Shown here: piece after piece, positions 23,345 to 35,275 of the stretch
Numbering within the stretch: the first letter of the stretch is position 1
Layout of the letters: each line of letters opens with the position of its first letter
Origin: Stomoxys calcitrans
Taxonomy: Eukaryota; Arthropoda; Insecta; Diptera; Muscidae
Direction of reading: 5' to 3'
Assembly: GCF_963082655.1 (NCBI RefSeq)
Contig: NC_081555.1
Location: 175,125,896 to 175,189,895, forward strand
DNA: 64,000 bases
Program-made: the position numbers and the translations under genes
The notes under the pieces: generated by a model
Database searches by the model: none
Told to the model about the DNA's origin: nothing
What the model saw: only the letters and a program-made list of their open reading frames with translations

Positions 23345-24148
23345 AGTTTTTATACCCACCATCATAGCATGGGGATATACTAACCTAGTCATTCCGTTTG
23401 TAACACCTCGAAATATTGATCGTCTCGAAATTCTGATTCGAACTAGGAATGACCGTCCTTCCGTCTGTCGAAATCACGATAGCGGTCGAAAGCGTAGAGC
23501 TAGCCGCTTGAAATGTTGACCAGATACTTCAATCCAAAGGCAGCCGGTTGTACGTACCGGATTGACCCGATGAAGTCCTTCATCGGTAAGGGCTGCTGCC
23601 TCAGTGTACAACACACTGCTACAACAACAACCAGATACTTTATATTGATGTAGGTCGTTGGGTATTGCAAATGGGCAATATGAGATTTGGATATTCCTCC
23701 CATATAAATCGATTTTCCGATTTGACTTGCACATTGTGTTATGATTTCCAACAACTGTGCCAAGTACGGTCCAAATCGGTCAATAACCTGATATAGCTCC
23801 CATATTAACCGATCTCCCGATTTGACTTCTTGAGCCCATGGAAACCACAATTTTTGTCCAATTTGGCTGCAATTTTGTACATAGTGTTCTATTTTGACTT
23901 CCAACAACTGTGCCAAGTACGGTCCAAATCAGTCTATAACCTGATGTAGCTCTCATATGAACCGATCTCCCGAATTGACTTCCTGAGCCCCTGGAAGCGC
24001 AATTTTTGTCCGATTTAGCTGAAATTTTGCACATAGTGGTCTATTTTGAATTCCAACAACTGTGCCAAGCACCGTTTAAATCTGTGTATAACCTGATATA
24101 GATCTCATATAAACCGGCCCGGCCGAACTTAGCACGGTTTTACTTGTT
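23345..24148 (-). repeat. R-family dispersed repeat, copy 8
   Basis: It opens TTTTATACCCACCATCATAG and closes with CCGGCCCGGCCGAACTTAGC and TTTTACTTGTTTT, both terminal signatures. Internal phrases such as CAACTGTGCCAAGTACGGTC recur at about 23751 and 23910. A 101 bp retroposon is inserted at 23530. Confidence 0.7.
23530..23630 (+). mobile_element. Short retroposon (101 bp) with 10 bp target duplication
   Basis: Flanked by CCAGATACTT at 23520-23529 and 23631-23640, a target duplication. It begins CAATCCAAAGGCAGCCGG and ends in CTACAACAACAA. The core TACCGGATTGACCCGATG and GGGCTGCTGCCTCAG also appear at 39349-39472 and at the 5' end of the LINE at 55231. There is no coding sequence and no clear tRNA boxes. 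Confidence 0.75.
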
Positions 24149-26130
24149 TTTTTTTAACTTCTCCGATGCTGGTCCTATGTTTTATCAATGTTCAATTAAA
24201 CTGATTTGGGTAGCAGTTACAAGTCAATGTCTGGTTCTTAGTCACAAGTAGTGCGGGTTTGAAAAAGTATTATTTTTTTTTAATTTTGTAGTCAAAAAAA
24301 GGAGCATTGTTTGTGTTGTTGTGGCCACATATATGTATCCGGAGACACCATAGGTGAGTATGCTCTGCTTATAGACTTACCGCTGAATGAACATTACGCT
24401 CATTGATTATTTAAAGCTGCCCATAACTCGCCTGGGTCTATAGAGTATTACAGGCACTCGGTGTTTAAGCATTCGACTATCCGTAACCTGTAGACGGTAA
24501 CCCGGTAGTTCTCACCTGAAATTCTCATGATGACGATGAACACTTCACAAATCGGAGCTCAGAGTTCCAACCCGTTTGATTATCATAGTTATCCAGTGCT
24601 GGGAAAAGGTATATTAACTATTTAGCACCTACAAAAGAAATAGAGGGGGAGGGTCCGCTATCACCCCCTATTTTTACCGGGTGACCCAACTCTACATGTT
24701 GGGGAAAATTGAAAACAAAAAATGGGTTAGCCATTTAAATGTATGCAAACAAACAAACATACGTACAAACTAACAAAAAAACAGAAACATTTTGACTTTT
24801 ATTTATAAAAATATAAAATTTTAGCGCTATGAAGTTTCTACAAAATTCCTAACGAAAATTTATTTTCGAAAATTTTAATATTTTTAATATTTTAACAGAA
24901 ATATTTAAATTTTATGGCAATTGACTTTTTTCTAGTCCACTCTATATTATATATATTCAGCATGCATACTTTCATACATATATATATATTTGCTTTTTTC
25001 TTTTCTACGCTTAATAACGTACAAGCATGCAAAACTAACATGCTCATCGCATAACCTTAGAGCAAATCTATTTTTCTCTCACTCCTAAAAGTATGCCTTG
25101 GTAAATTTACTATGAAGCTAAGTAAAATTGAATTAAGAGAGTTCGCCAAAGTAGTAGTATTTTATCGAACAAAAGCTAAATGCTACATGGATGGATGGAA
25201 TACAAAGGTTATCGATCAAACTTTTGGATAATTGGTATTTCTTTGAATGAACATATTCGTATGTAAGAAGAAAAATAAAATAGCCAAGCAATAGCAAATC
25301 CTCCATGTTATGGCAATTACTTATTTGGTTGTGTTTTTATTACCCCTAACTCATACCCATGCTATTATTGTGGCAAAAGTATAAATCTCTGTTATTGTTG
25401 TTGGTGAATATGCCAACATGACTTCATTTCGTTGCCTAAGCTTTGTTCGTCAGAAAAACCTTCTTTTGGTAAATATTCCTTTAACCTTGTCCTTATGATT
25501 GTAACTATAAACACGTTTTATGTTGTTCCCAAATTTAACTATTAAAGGATATTTTCCATATAGTTGGAATTTTTTTATGCTCTCCCTCTCTTTATAATGG
25601 TTGTGGTGGTTGCAGAGTTTTTGTTTTAGAATTTATATCATTGTCTCTTGATGTAGTCTTAAACTATTTTTAGGCATTTTGCACAATATCACGCAACAAT
25701 TTTAATCTTTAATAGTAATATCGTCGTCATTCCAATGGGAATGCAAAAGGAAGGGAGACAGACCTTTTATGGGATGTTTGTTGTTTAATACAATATGAAA
25801 CACTTTTGACGTGATGATATGACTTTAATAAATAAGATAAGATTTAGGCGAAGGGAATAATGAATATCAAGCAACGATTCTGAGTGGGTTTAAGTCGAGG
25901 CTATCATGGTTCCTCCTTTATCTCAGCTAAGGACACCAACCTCCCGTGTGATAAGTGTCTTTAAAAAGCTTTAAATTGATTGATTACATGAAAAGTGTTT
26001 GCGAACTCAAAAATTTTTATAAATTTGCACAAGTTTTTACTGGAAGTCGTTCACGTACTTTATATACCAGCAGAAGATAGGGAGAGAATGCGTGAGAGCC
26101 ATGACATAATTACCAGGTAGTGTGCCGTAA
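24149..26130. other. Long unassigned region
   Basis: 24310-24600 has less AT-rich sequence, including GCCCATAACTCGCCTGGGTC and GTAACCCGGTAGTTCTCACC, unlike the surroundings. It may be the untranslated end of a retroelement, but no second copy was found. The rest is AT-rich with no recognised gene. Confidence 0.3.
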
Positions 26131-26134
26131 ACAG

Positions 26135-26350
26135 CTGAGTATAATTTTTATCGCCACGTGCACTATCTGTCAACGAGTTTTGGCTGTGTGTGCGTATTAT
26201 AGTTAAGAACCATAACGCAACATTCACAAAATTAGAGTTGCACTAATCACTGATTTTGACAGATAGTACATTCACTATATTTTATATATATATTTTGTTG
26301 TTGGGCAACTGGCACTACCTGTAAATGAATATATCTTGGTGAGAGCGAGC
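26135..26350. repeat. Short repeat related to 40424-40510
   Basis: TTTTGTTGTTGGGCAACTGG and AGAGTTGCACTAATCACTGA here match, in inverse orientation, CAGTTGCCCAACAACAAAAT and TTAGTGTAACTCTGAT near 40450-40505. A third partial match (ACCAGCTAGTGTACC, TAAACAGCTGA) is at ~27655. Probably a small DNA transposon family. Confidence 0.4.
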
Positions 26351-26584
26351 AAAAATTTGTGAGTTTGCTAGTTGAGAGCTTGTATTTTTGCTGCAGGTTT
26401 CTTTCCCAGCAGTAATTTGCAGTATCGAACAGAAGTTTTTTGGATACCAGCTGTGTTACTCAAATAAATAGCAAAAGCAATTAAAAACAGTTCCCGCAAA
26501 TTTTTAGTGGCAATATTTTACTGAAAAGTAGAACAGACCTATACTATGCCGCCAAATCACAATATTTTCATAGTTCTCAAACTA

Positions 26585-26786
26585 TTGGGTTGCCCAAAAA
26601 GTAATTGCGGATTGTTGTGACTCTGTAATTGCATTCTTTCTTCTGTCAGTTATCAGCTGTTACTTTTAGCTTGCTTTAGAAAAAAAGTGTAAAAAAAGTA
26701 TATTTGATTAAAGTTCATTCTAAGTTTTATTAAAAATGCATTTACTTTCTTTTAAAAAATCCGCAATTACTTTTTGGGCAACCCAA
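26585..26786. mobile_element. Mariner-derived MITE (202 bp)
   Basis: Both terminal repeats are intact and flanked by TA. The copy is about 35 bases shorter than the common 236-237 bp type because sequence just inside the left terminus is missing. Confidence 0.9.
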
Positions 26787-26872
26787 TATAAAACATGGTT
26801 GAGACTTTGAAGAGACAAAGAGTAGTAAAACAGACACCACTATCATTAAACCATATTTTCTCTAGAGTCCCA

Positions 26873-27567
26873 AGACAGATTTATAAAGGTGGTGTCACAC
26901 GAACAGCTGTTAACAGCCGGCCCGGTTTGACGGTATTAATAGGGTTTCTACCGGGTAAATACTCAATGCTTGGGTATTTATTGGGTAAATAGCCAAAGAA
27001 TACCTTTTTTGGGTATTTATAATTTTGCTGATATCTTGGGTATAAAAAAAAATTTTAAAAATTTTTTCATGATTTCGTATTCTTTTTATATTAACATGAC
27101 CTTCTGATCTCATAAAGTTGGATTTTAGTTTTATATACCCACTATATAGACCGATCTTCAGACTTAAAGTCTTGAGGCAATAAATTGTTCATCTTCATCC
27201 GATGAAATTTGGCACAGTGAGTTCTGGTAGACCCCTATTCATTTCTGTAAAGTGCGGATCAGATCGGACTACATTTGGATATAGCTGCCTTTAGACCGAC
27301 CACCCGATCTCCCTATAAAGTGTATTGAGGCCATACCTGAATTTGATGAAATTTGGCACAGTGTGTTCTAGTAGACCCCTACCCATTCCTGTAAAATATG
27401 GTACAGATCGGACCATATTTGGATATTGCTGCCATATATACCGATCTCCCTACATTGTGTAATGAGCCTATAAAATGAGCATTTTTCATCCTCGATAGCA
27501 AGATGGCGGATTGCACCATATGATTTGTGGTTGTTGTACAAATGAGACCATCTTTAATTGTCTCGCC
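26873..27567. mobile_element. MITE C, copy split by R-family sequence
   Basis: The left part TTATAAAGGTGGTGTC with GAACAGCTGTTAACAGC and the right part ATTTGTGGTTGTTGTACAAA with GAGACCATCTTTAATTG and TCTCGCC match the two ends of the 239 bp element at 41043. About 500 bp, including R-family sequence, lies between, so this copy was interrupted. Confidence 0.5.
27130..27490 (-). repeat. R-family fragment, copy 9
   Basis: GATGAAATTTGGCACAGTG, TGGTAGACCCCTA and ATTTGGATATAGCTGCC phrases occur about 135-155 bp apart. It is closest to copy 6. Confidence 0.5.
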
Positions 27568-27820
27568 ATGCTAGAGCCCAAATCCCCTTGATTTGAGGTA
27601 ATCTCGCAAACCTGTTTAAACGATGTTTACATTTGCCCATGATATAATTACCAGCTAGTGTACCCTAAACAGCTGAATTTTTGTGAAAACTTTCCACAGT
27701 GACCGATCTTAATATAACGTTAATTTATTAAATAATTTCAATAAAATTAGCATGTTATCATTGAGATTTTTAATTTTATCTTATAATTCTCTTCTTTTTC
27801 TTATTTTCATTGTATGGAAG

Positions 27821-28334
27821 TAAATCCATCAATAAAACATCATATGATACAGCGCAAAAATCAAACCCTTCATCATTAAAAGAACTGAAAAAATTAAAAC
27901 CAAAGCCCGCAATGCCAATAAATCCTCAAAAGTTCTTTAAAAAGGAAACCACCAACTTAACTCCAAGAAGCCAACAGCAAACGGCCTCTCTTACCCAAGA
28001 AGAGCGTTATAATTTGAATGAAGCCCAACATTTGCAACCAAATATGCATTTTGAAGATATGATAAGGCAAAGAAATCAATTTTTGAAGTCATGTGAAAAA
28101 AATCCACAATACAACAACCCAAATTTTTCCGAACCTTGGAAGGTTGTCTCAATGTAAGTCTAATACAACTCTTTTAAAATCTCCAAAGGAAAAATTCAAA
28201 TAAAAACTCAACTTTCTTGCAGAATATCGGAAAAGTTGTTGGATGAAGTGCTGGAAACTGTAGCGACAGACTTTGATGCTTGTATATCGAAATTTGTGGA
28301 AGATTTTCTGGAATTAGAAACCAAAATACATTAA
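27821..28334 (+). CDS. Two terminal exons of an unrecognised gene
   Basis: Exon 27821-28153 follows a long pyrimidine tract ending in GGAAG and ends at donor GTAAGT. Exon 28223-28334 follows TTTCTTGCAG and ends at TAA. Together they give 148 residues. A Lys/Ser/Pro-rich start is followed by LTQEERYNL, HFEDMIRQRNQFL and NFSEPWKVVS. After the second intron comes a helical acidic C-terminus, SEKLLDEVLETVATDF. No in-frame ATG precedes these exons, so upstream exons must exist. The first base completes a codon with phase matching the donor at 2589. An AATAAA lies at 28434-28439. It resembles the C-terminal helical segment of a centrosomal scaffold in style only; the family is not identified. Confidence 0.65.
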
Positions 28335-28433
28335 GGCATCTAAGATTTTTTTTACCAAAATGACAAAGAACTAGAACATTTTTAAATAATTTTTCTAAAG
28401 CTAATTTTTTGTTATTTTTTCTTTACTCTTTTT

Positions 28434-28439
28434 AATAAA
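28434..28439 (+). terminator. Polyadenylation signal AATAAA
   Basis: About 100 bases after the stop codon at 28334, on the same strand. It lies just before a MITE that starts at 28447. Confidence 0.5.
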
Positions 28440-28446
28440 AAAAACT

Positions 28447-28681
28447 AGGATTTACTGGATTAGGTTAAGCCAAGCTATCCACCGACATATTTTTTTTTTA
28501 ATTTTTGACAGTACTTGGCATTAAGGATGTCAATTTGCTCCATTTTTAGATTCATTCTTTGTTTACGTTTTCTCCTACTTGATGACATTTTTAATCGACA
28601 GATTTGACATCCTTAATGATGTTGATGGGCCTATTCACTTTATATTTTCGCAAGTGACCTAACCTTCTATTAGTGAATCCT
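28447..28681. mobile_element. MITE B, copy 1 (235 bp)
   Basis: Begins AGGATTTACTGGATTAGGTTA and ends TAACCTTCTATTAGTGAATCCT, imperfect inverted repeats of about 22 bp. The interior pair GGCATTAAGGATGTCAA and TTTGACATCCTTAATG is also inverted. The second copy at 40641 has the same length and high similarity. Confidence 0.8.
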
Positions 28682-29027
28682 CATTAAAAAAAACCTTAAA
28701 ACAACAAAAACGAACATTTTAAATGATTTTACCACGTCTTGCACGATGTATGCCTATATGCATACCAAACTCTATGTGTGAACGACCCATCAAACATAAT
28801 AACGATTATTGTTGTAGAAACTTGAGCTTACGATACGTGCCCCACTAATCTGTTTGTTACAGCTGTTTGAATTTGTTTGGCTTGTGGTAGTTCCTGGCGC
28901 ATTTTGCTCTTTGTTCGCTGTATGTTTAATAAATAAATAAATATTTTTTTGTGCGAATTGTTTTTAAATACAACAAGCGAAGCGTATTGATTGTTTCATT
29001 TTACATTTGTACATCCGCTCAACAAAA
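28682..29027. promoter_or_regulatory. Intergenic region upstream of xmas
   Basis: About 346 bases between MITE B and the xmas ATG, presumably holding the promoter and 5' leader. No TATA box is placed convincingly; there is an AATAAATAAATAAAT run at ~28930. Confidence 0.35.
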
Positions 29028-32000
29028 ATGTCCGAAGATGGTGAATATGAAACACATGAGGACAACACAAATTATAAAGCTATTAGGTATGTAGAAGAAT
29101 TCACGAAGTTAATTTCACAAATATATAAATAATTTAAATTTTTGTTTGAAGTTGCGAAAAGATTCCCGAGCTATTCCTTGACAAATTGGTGGCCAAGAAA
29201 CATTTCAGCAAATTTGGCAAAATAAGCAGATTTATTTTAAAACCTAAGCGGCTAAGTTGTACTGTGGAATATGAAACTGAGGAAGATGCTGAAAGAGCTT
29301 ACATGGAAGCCGGTGAATTCAACGGCATTAGCTTTGAAGTTGATTATGCAGTAAATCAAGTGGCGCAAGTGCAAAGCACCGAGGAATGGGTAGATCCGGA
29401 TGTGCAATCTGAACTAGACGCCATGTCACCGGCTCACCACAGACCGTTTGGTAGTGGCGGCGGTGGTGGTGGTGGTACAACAATGAGAGCAGTTTTCAAT
29501 GCTCCACAACCTGCACAAAAGCTTATGGCCTTTTCCCGTTTAGCGCCAAAACCCGCACCAGCAGTTATATTGCCTGTAACAAAGCAGCCGGCTTCGACAA
29601 AACTGACTGCTATCAGAAGGGATTCTCCAACACCAGATATGCCAAAAATTGATGCTTCCGTGCGCAGCGAACTAGAGGCAATACTGAAAAGACCGGCGTT
29701 TACCGATGAAGATAAGTATAGGGTCTTGGACGCACGTGACAAATTAATTCGCCTGACAACGGTGCGGCAAATGGACATTAAGAAAGCTGTTGCCACAAAA
29801 GGTACATGTCCCGATATGTGCCCAGAAAAGGAGAGACTAATGAGGGAGTTTCAGAGACAGGTTGGTAATGAGATATGCTCCATAATATCGATTTGAATCA
29901 ATGCTCAATTTTAGGTCTCAACCTTTGAAATGTCCAACGACGATGATAACTCACAATCAACAATATCCCACAGAAAAGCCATTAAGGAATATTCCAGAAG
30001 TAGTGCCGATCAGGAAGTACCCTTATCCCATGAATTGCGTTCTGAGTCAGTGCTGCAAATGACCATGTTATATTTAATGCATCAGATAATGGATCTTTGT
30101 GACGATCCTCAAACATCTCTGGCCGATTGGTTTCACTTTGTGTGGGATCGCACACGTTCCATACGTAAAGATATAACCCAACAAGAACTTTGTTCATTGG
30201 GTGGCGTGCAATTGGTGGAACAATGTGCCCGTTTTCATATACATTGTGCTGCCCGCTTGGTAGCTGAAGATCCTTCAGTTTTTGACAAAAAGATTAATGC
30301 CGAAAACTTAACAAAGTGCTTGCAAACTCTAAAGTATTTGTATCATGATTTGCGTATCAAGGGCATACAATGTCCATGTGAAGCAGAGTTTCGAAGTTAT
30401 ATTATCCTATTAAATTTGGGTGACTCGAATTTCTTATGGGAACTTAAGCAATTGCCAACAGGTATACAAAAGGCAAGCCAAATCAAACGAGCAATTGCTT
30501 TCTACAACGCTTTGCAGAACAACAACTTTGTACGATTTTTTGCCATGATACGTTCTACAGAAACTTCGTATATGGAAGCATGTATCTTGTTGGGATATTT
30601 TAACATACTGCGACTGCGAGCTATGGAAGTTATTATTAAATCCCACAATTGGAGAAAAAATGATGTTTTCCTGCCTTTGTCTTACTTGACCCAGATCTTG
30701 GGATTTGATGATGAAGCATCTGCTTTGAGTTTTTTTCGATACCATGGGCTACAATGCGATGAAATGGAAGATCGTGTACTTCTGGAGCGTATGGGAACTC
30801 CAGACTTGGCATATGCAATGGATAGAGCGTTAAAGGTAATAATTCCTTTTTGTTTCTTTATTTTACTTCTTATGTGAATTTTGATTTTAGCTGGTTGAAT
30901 CAAAACGCAACGTATCGGTTGGAGAATGTGTATATGGTCAGCCTTTGCCATCCCCTTTGGCATTTGAGCAGCATCAACCACATACCAGCTTTGATTCTAA
31001 TGGACTGCTTCGCATAGAAGCTTGGAACGCAAATGACCAATTAAGAGGTGATGAAGCACCCAAGAGAACCTTGGACGTATCTAAAAGTTTACAACCGGCA
31101 GCTGTAACCATACAGACACATTTTATTAAGCCTCCAGAAAACAACATATTCAAAATGCCTCAAGCATCGCCCCCCATTTCGCCTAAGCAACAGCAGAAAA
31201 AGCAGCAGCAATTGCTGCAGCCCGAACCTACTAAATCTATTTTTGGTACTTTTGCAAGCAACAAAGATGAAGGTCGCAGTTCTTCTCCTGGAGGTTTCAA
31301 ATTTGGTGGAAATATTTTTGGTGGATCTGCGAATTCTAATGCTACATCTGTAACGTCATTCAAACCCGTTCAAGAAACAACTGGATCGTCTATTTTCAAG
31401 CTACCCGTATCCACTGTGCCTCCTTCAATAGACAATGCCCCAAGTTTTCAAAACTCTATATTTAAACCCAACGCAGAGGAGCCAATTCCAACTCAAGCAA
31501 CGGGAAATATTTTTGGGGGCTTTATGAACAACGATACACCACAACCCCCTATCTCAGCCCCAAAGGTTAGCATATTTGGTAATGCTGTCAAGGAAACGGC
31601 AAATATTTTCCAAACGAAAACAATGGCAACTGCTGGACCTGATCCCTTCAAGAACGATAACGTATTTCAGCATTTCCATACCAAAGTAGATGCACCCATA
31701 TTTGGAGGTTTTTCCATTCAGACAGACTCCACTTCTTTTGAAAAACCTGCAATTTCGTTTTCCCAAACGCCCTCCGCACAAGACATTGAACAACGCAAAC
31801 TTCAATTGGAACGCGAACATGAGCTCAAACAAAAACAATTGGAGGAAGAAAGACGAAAGCTAAAGAATTTGGAAGAGAAAAGACTACGCGAGAAGCAATT
31901 GTTGGAAGAACAAAAACAAAAAGAATTGGAACGCAAGAGCAAAGAAGCATTGAGGAAAGCCTGCCTTCAAAAAGCCGAACAAGAAACCGAGAACATTTTG

Positions 32001-34301
32001 ACAAGCATTCTACAACAGGAGTTGTCAACTATTGCCCAAGAAGAGTTAAGAAAATACCAAGCTGTGCAGCAAGCCTCCGAGTTACAAACTCAATTACTGC
32101 TTAGTGAAGTGATACAAGAAATTGTCGAAGACATAGCCCACGACGAATATGCTGTAATGTGTTATGACCAGTTATTGCTTAATCGTTATTTCAATCGCTG
32201 GCTAATGCATCTACGAAAGAAGCGCGAACAAAGAAAATTGATGGAAAGTACTCCACTGTGGGTGACCATCGATAGTCGAGCACAATTTGCCCATGCCCTG
32301 GAACATCCTTGCCAGGAGACAAATTTGGATATGATAAAACGTTATCGCATGGGACAACCCTGCAACTTCCGACAACTTATGCAAATTGGGGCCAGTGTAG
32401 ACCATAGGCCTCCAATATGTCTATTCACTTTGATCGGGCGCCACTTGTTAACAAAACAAAATGTTACCCCTGCCGGCCTGCTACAACAAAGACAATATTT
32501 TAAATTGCTAATCACCATACCCTCCGACAAAGAAGAACTACCGGGGTTTGAAACATTTTGCAATAAATGGCTCTTCAAACATATCCTCAAGGCTCAATTA
32601 GAGACTGGCCCCTTCGTCCATGGTCTTCTGCGCCAAATGGCATTGTGTGTACGCAAGCTATCCGGTATACATCCCCACAACGAACAAGGCGATGAAATGA
32701 AAAACGAGGGCGACCATAGCGATGGCGTGCTGTGTTTCATAAGCGGCGAAGAATTCTGCTCCCAAGCCCAGAGACGACTGTACAACTTACTACAGAAATC
32801 GAAAAATTATAAAAAGATTCCTGTAGCCATTATAGCCTATAATTGCTTTAACGACAGATATAACATAGCTGAGATGTTAGATTTAGAGACATTGGAGGAA
32901 GAGGGTTTGCTCTACAAGTACAAAATATTCGGTAATGGCGTAAGCAGAAAGGATTTCAGTTTCCGCAAAGCCATAAAAAGTGCCATTGATTTTATAGCGG
33001 TGGAAAGTTATAGAGAAAATTGCACCGATATCCAGGCTCTGGCCATGGAAAATATACTTAGTTTCCTAGAATCTTCACTGGGTGAGGAAATTTTTCATAA
33101 GTTCCAAGATTCTGCCTTGAACAATCCAGTTTTCCAAAAGATTTGCCAAAAGCCAGAATATGTTGAAGGCGTTTACCATAAAGCCTTACAACAGCTGCAA
33201 CAAATAACCCAGGAAGATTTTTCCGAGATGCCAGAATTTCCCGAAGAATTGAAGGAGTTTGTACCTCAGCACCTGAATTGTATAAATATACCATTAGGTT
33301 TGGAATTTTTTCCCACCAATTGGAAAAATAACAAGCAAAGAAAAGTTTTGCAAAGCTTCTTCAAAAAACTTTTTTTGCCCAGCCCAAAAGAAACTTCCCC
33401 GCCCTTCTCTAGCATAGAAGATTTAGAATTATGGTTACTTAATTATGCTTCGCAATGTGTGCCCCACGATGACCTGGAAGCCACAAAAGCAGCACATGAA
33501 TCAATTCGGAATTTAGTTGAACAATTAAAACAACCTTCGCTGTATGCTATGGCAGCAACTGAAAGTATGAAAAACCTTAACTTTCTGCCCATATTGAAGC
33601 CCATTATATTTGCCCGCATTAATGCCACACTAAGAGAGTTTACGCATGAATTAAAAAATGCCCCCGTGATTTATGTGAAAAGAAGTCTACAAAAGTATTT
33701 GGTCCAACCATGGTGGCTTAACTATCAGCCTTTAGATTTGGTAAAGATGGACTATAGCTTGAGTACAGAGCACGAAAACAAATACAGTCCAGCTACTGAT
33801 AACCTGAACGATGAACACAAAGAGAATGATCTAAATGAAGATTTGAACGATGTCATATCTCAGGCCGAGGCCACCTCACTTAGGGTGGAAAAAAATCTGC
33901 TTGCCCTAAAACAAAAGAAAGCGCAACAAGGAATAACTGCCCTAAATGGCGAATGCCTCCAACTCAAACGCACACTCGACGAATCGTTATATAAATTCGA
34001 ACTGTCAAAGAGAATGGGACAATATGATAATGGCTATATAACAGATTTGACTCAAGACATCGATAAAACCATCAATGAGGTTCTAACAAATAAGGAAGCA
34101 TTTTACTCGCCTGAAGCGGGTCTTAGGAAACGTAAGCGATTAAGCTTGAAGTCGCCTTTGGGTAACCAGCGGACGACACCCAATCACTCAGAAATAGACA
34201 ATGTTATGGAACGTGCCAGGCAATTGATACAAAAAGTAGAAAACATGGAGGACACCAGAAGACAGAGGGACACATCTAATATATTTCATTGTGGAATTTA
34301 A
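29028..34301 (+). CDS. xmas: Xmas (GANP/Sac3 homolog, TREX-2 complex scaffold)
   Basis: Exons 29028-29086, 29152-29860, 29915-30835 and 30891-34301 join in frame to 1,699 residues. The start ATG is preceded by AAAA. Residues ~20-88 form an RRM-like fold (FLDKLVAKKHFSKFGKIS). A Gly run follows near 121. The Sac3/GANP signature CPDMCPEKERLMREFQRQ lies at ~238-256, and the Sac3 domain runs to ~560. FG-type motifs (SIFG, NIFGGF, KFGG) occupy ~675-840. A highly charged coiled coil at ~860-930 precedes the region that in this family binds ENY2 and centrin. The long C-terminus is GANP-like. By family knowledge the protein couples transcription to mRNA export at the nuclear pore. It is longer than the Drosophila protein as I remember it. 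Intron 2 has a weak GTTGGT donor but splicing keeps the frame (FQRQ-VSTFEM). Identity is secure; the exact C-terminal extent depends on no unseen introns. Confidence 0.92.
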
Positions 34302-34408
34302 TTTATCGTTTTTCCCCTTCATTTTCAAATTTTGTAGTATTGAAGTTTTTAACTTTTAAGGTTTTTATGTTAGACCTGCGAATTTATTTTGACAAATTTA
34401 AAAAATCA

Positions 34409-34414
34409 AATAAA
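34409..34414 (+). terminator. Polyadenylation signal AATAAA for xmas
   Basis: Lies 108 bases downstream of the xmas stop codon in an AT-rich 3' region. Confidence 0.5.
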
Positions 34415-34643
34415 TTTGAAATCTTTATTGTTTTAAACAAAAGTATATTTTTTCCCAAAATCACGGATGATGTGAGGGAGAGTTAATTACCAGTTTGGTA
34501 TAATTTGACAGTTTTGCAAAAAGACTAGCTTAAGATTATTTAAGGGTAAGCAATGTTGCCATTTATCCTTGAAGTGGCTCAACATTGCCGTTTACTGATG
34601 GAACACCATTTCATTCATATGGCTATCGTGGCTGGTTTATGTA

Positions 34644-34879
34644 TTGGGTTGCCCAAAAAGTAATTGCGGATTTTTCATATAGTCGGCGTTGACAAATTTT
34701 TTCACAGTTTGTGACTCTGTAATTGCATTCTTTCTTCTGTCAGTTATCAGCTGTTACTTTTAGCTTGCTTTAGAAAAAAAGTGTAAAAAAAGTATATTTG
34801 ATTAAAGTTCATTCTAAGTTTTTTAAAAATGCATTTACTTTCTTTTAAAAAATCCGCAATTACTTTTTGGGCAACCCAA
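34644..34879. mobile_element. Mariner-derived MITE (236 bp)
   Basis: Complete terminal repeats (TTGGGTTGCCCAAAAAGTAA and the inverse), TA on both flanks, interior as in the other copies. Confidence 0.9.
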
Positions 34880-34999
34880 TAGTACCTGATATTTTAGATG
34901 GACAGTTTGATCCCGCTACTGAAACCTGGAAGGGACACGAGCAAGTAGAAGTCGTACCGACCGATCTGTCTTCTTTCATCAGTAGTCAAGACGCATGAG

Positions 35000-35275
35000 G
35001 GACCAATCCTTCCGATCCTCCCGTTGGACAAGATCCAGATTCTTCAGCATCATTGTAGAGATTCCGTCTGGGACCTGCGCCTTGCACGATTTGGCGAAAA
35101 GGATGACATTCGTAGCTTCGTGCACTGTAAATTATGATAGCTGTCCAGCGGCACGGAGAACACTGATACTATGAATGGCTCCCCTTCTAGCCTTGTCACT
35201 CTTGGGCTAACAAATTGACGTTTATCTAAGGATAATACCTCACAAGTGTCGCCAGTACTTTTTTTTAACAATTCT
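35000..35275 (-). mobile_element. LINE reverse transcriptase fragment, same family as 55231-57235
   Basis: Minus-strand frames give PRVTR...GEPF and then EATNVILFAKSCKAQVPDGI, the opening of a CR1/Jockey-type reverse-transcriptase domain. The same blocks occur at 57063-57220. Frameshifts are present and no catalytic residues survive. Confidence 0.65.

Noticed and set aside
34289..34486. 65-codon frame overlapping the end of xmas
   Set aside because: It begins inside the xmas stop region, is Phe/Lys-rich from AT-rich 3' UTR and contains the poly(A) signal.
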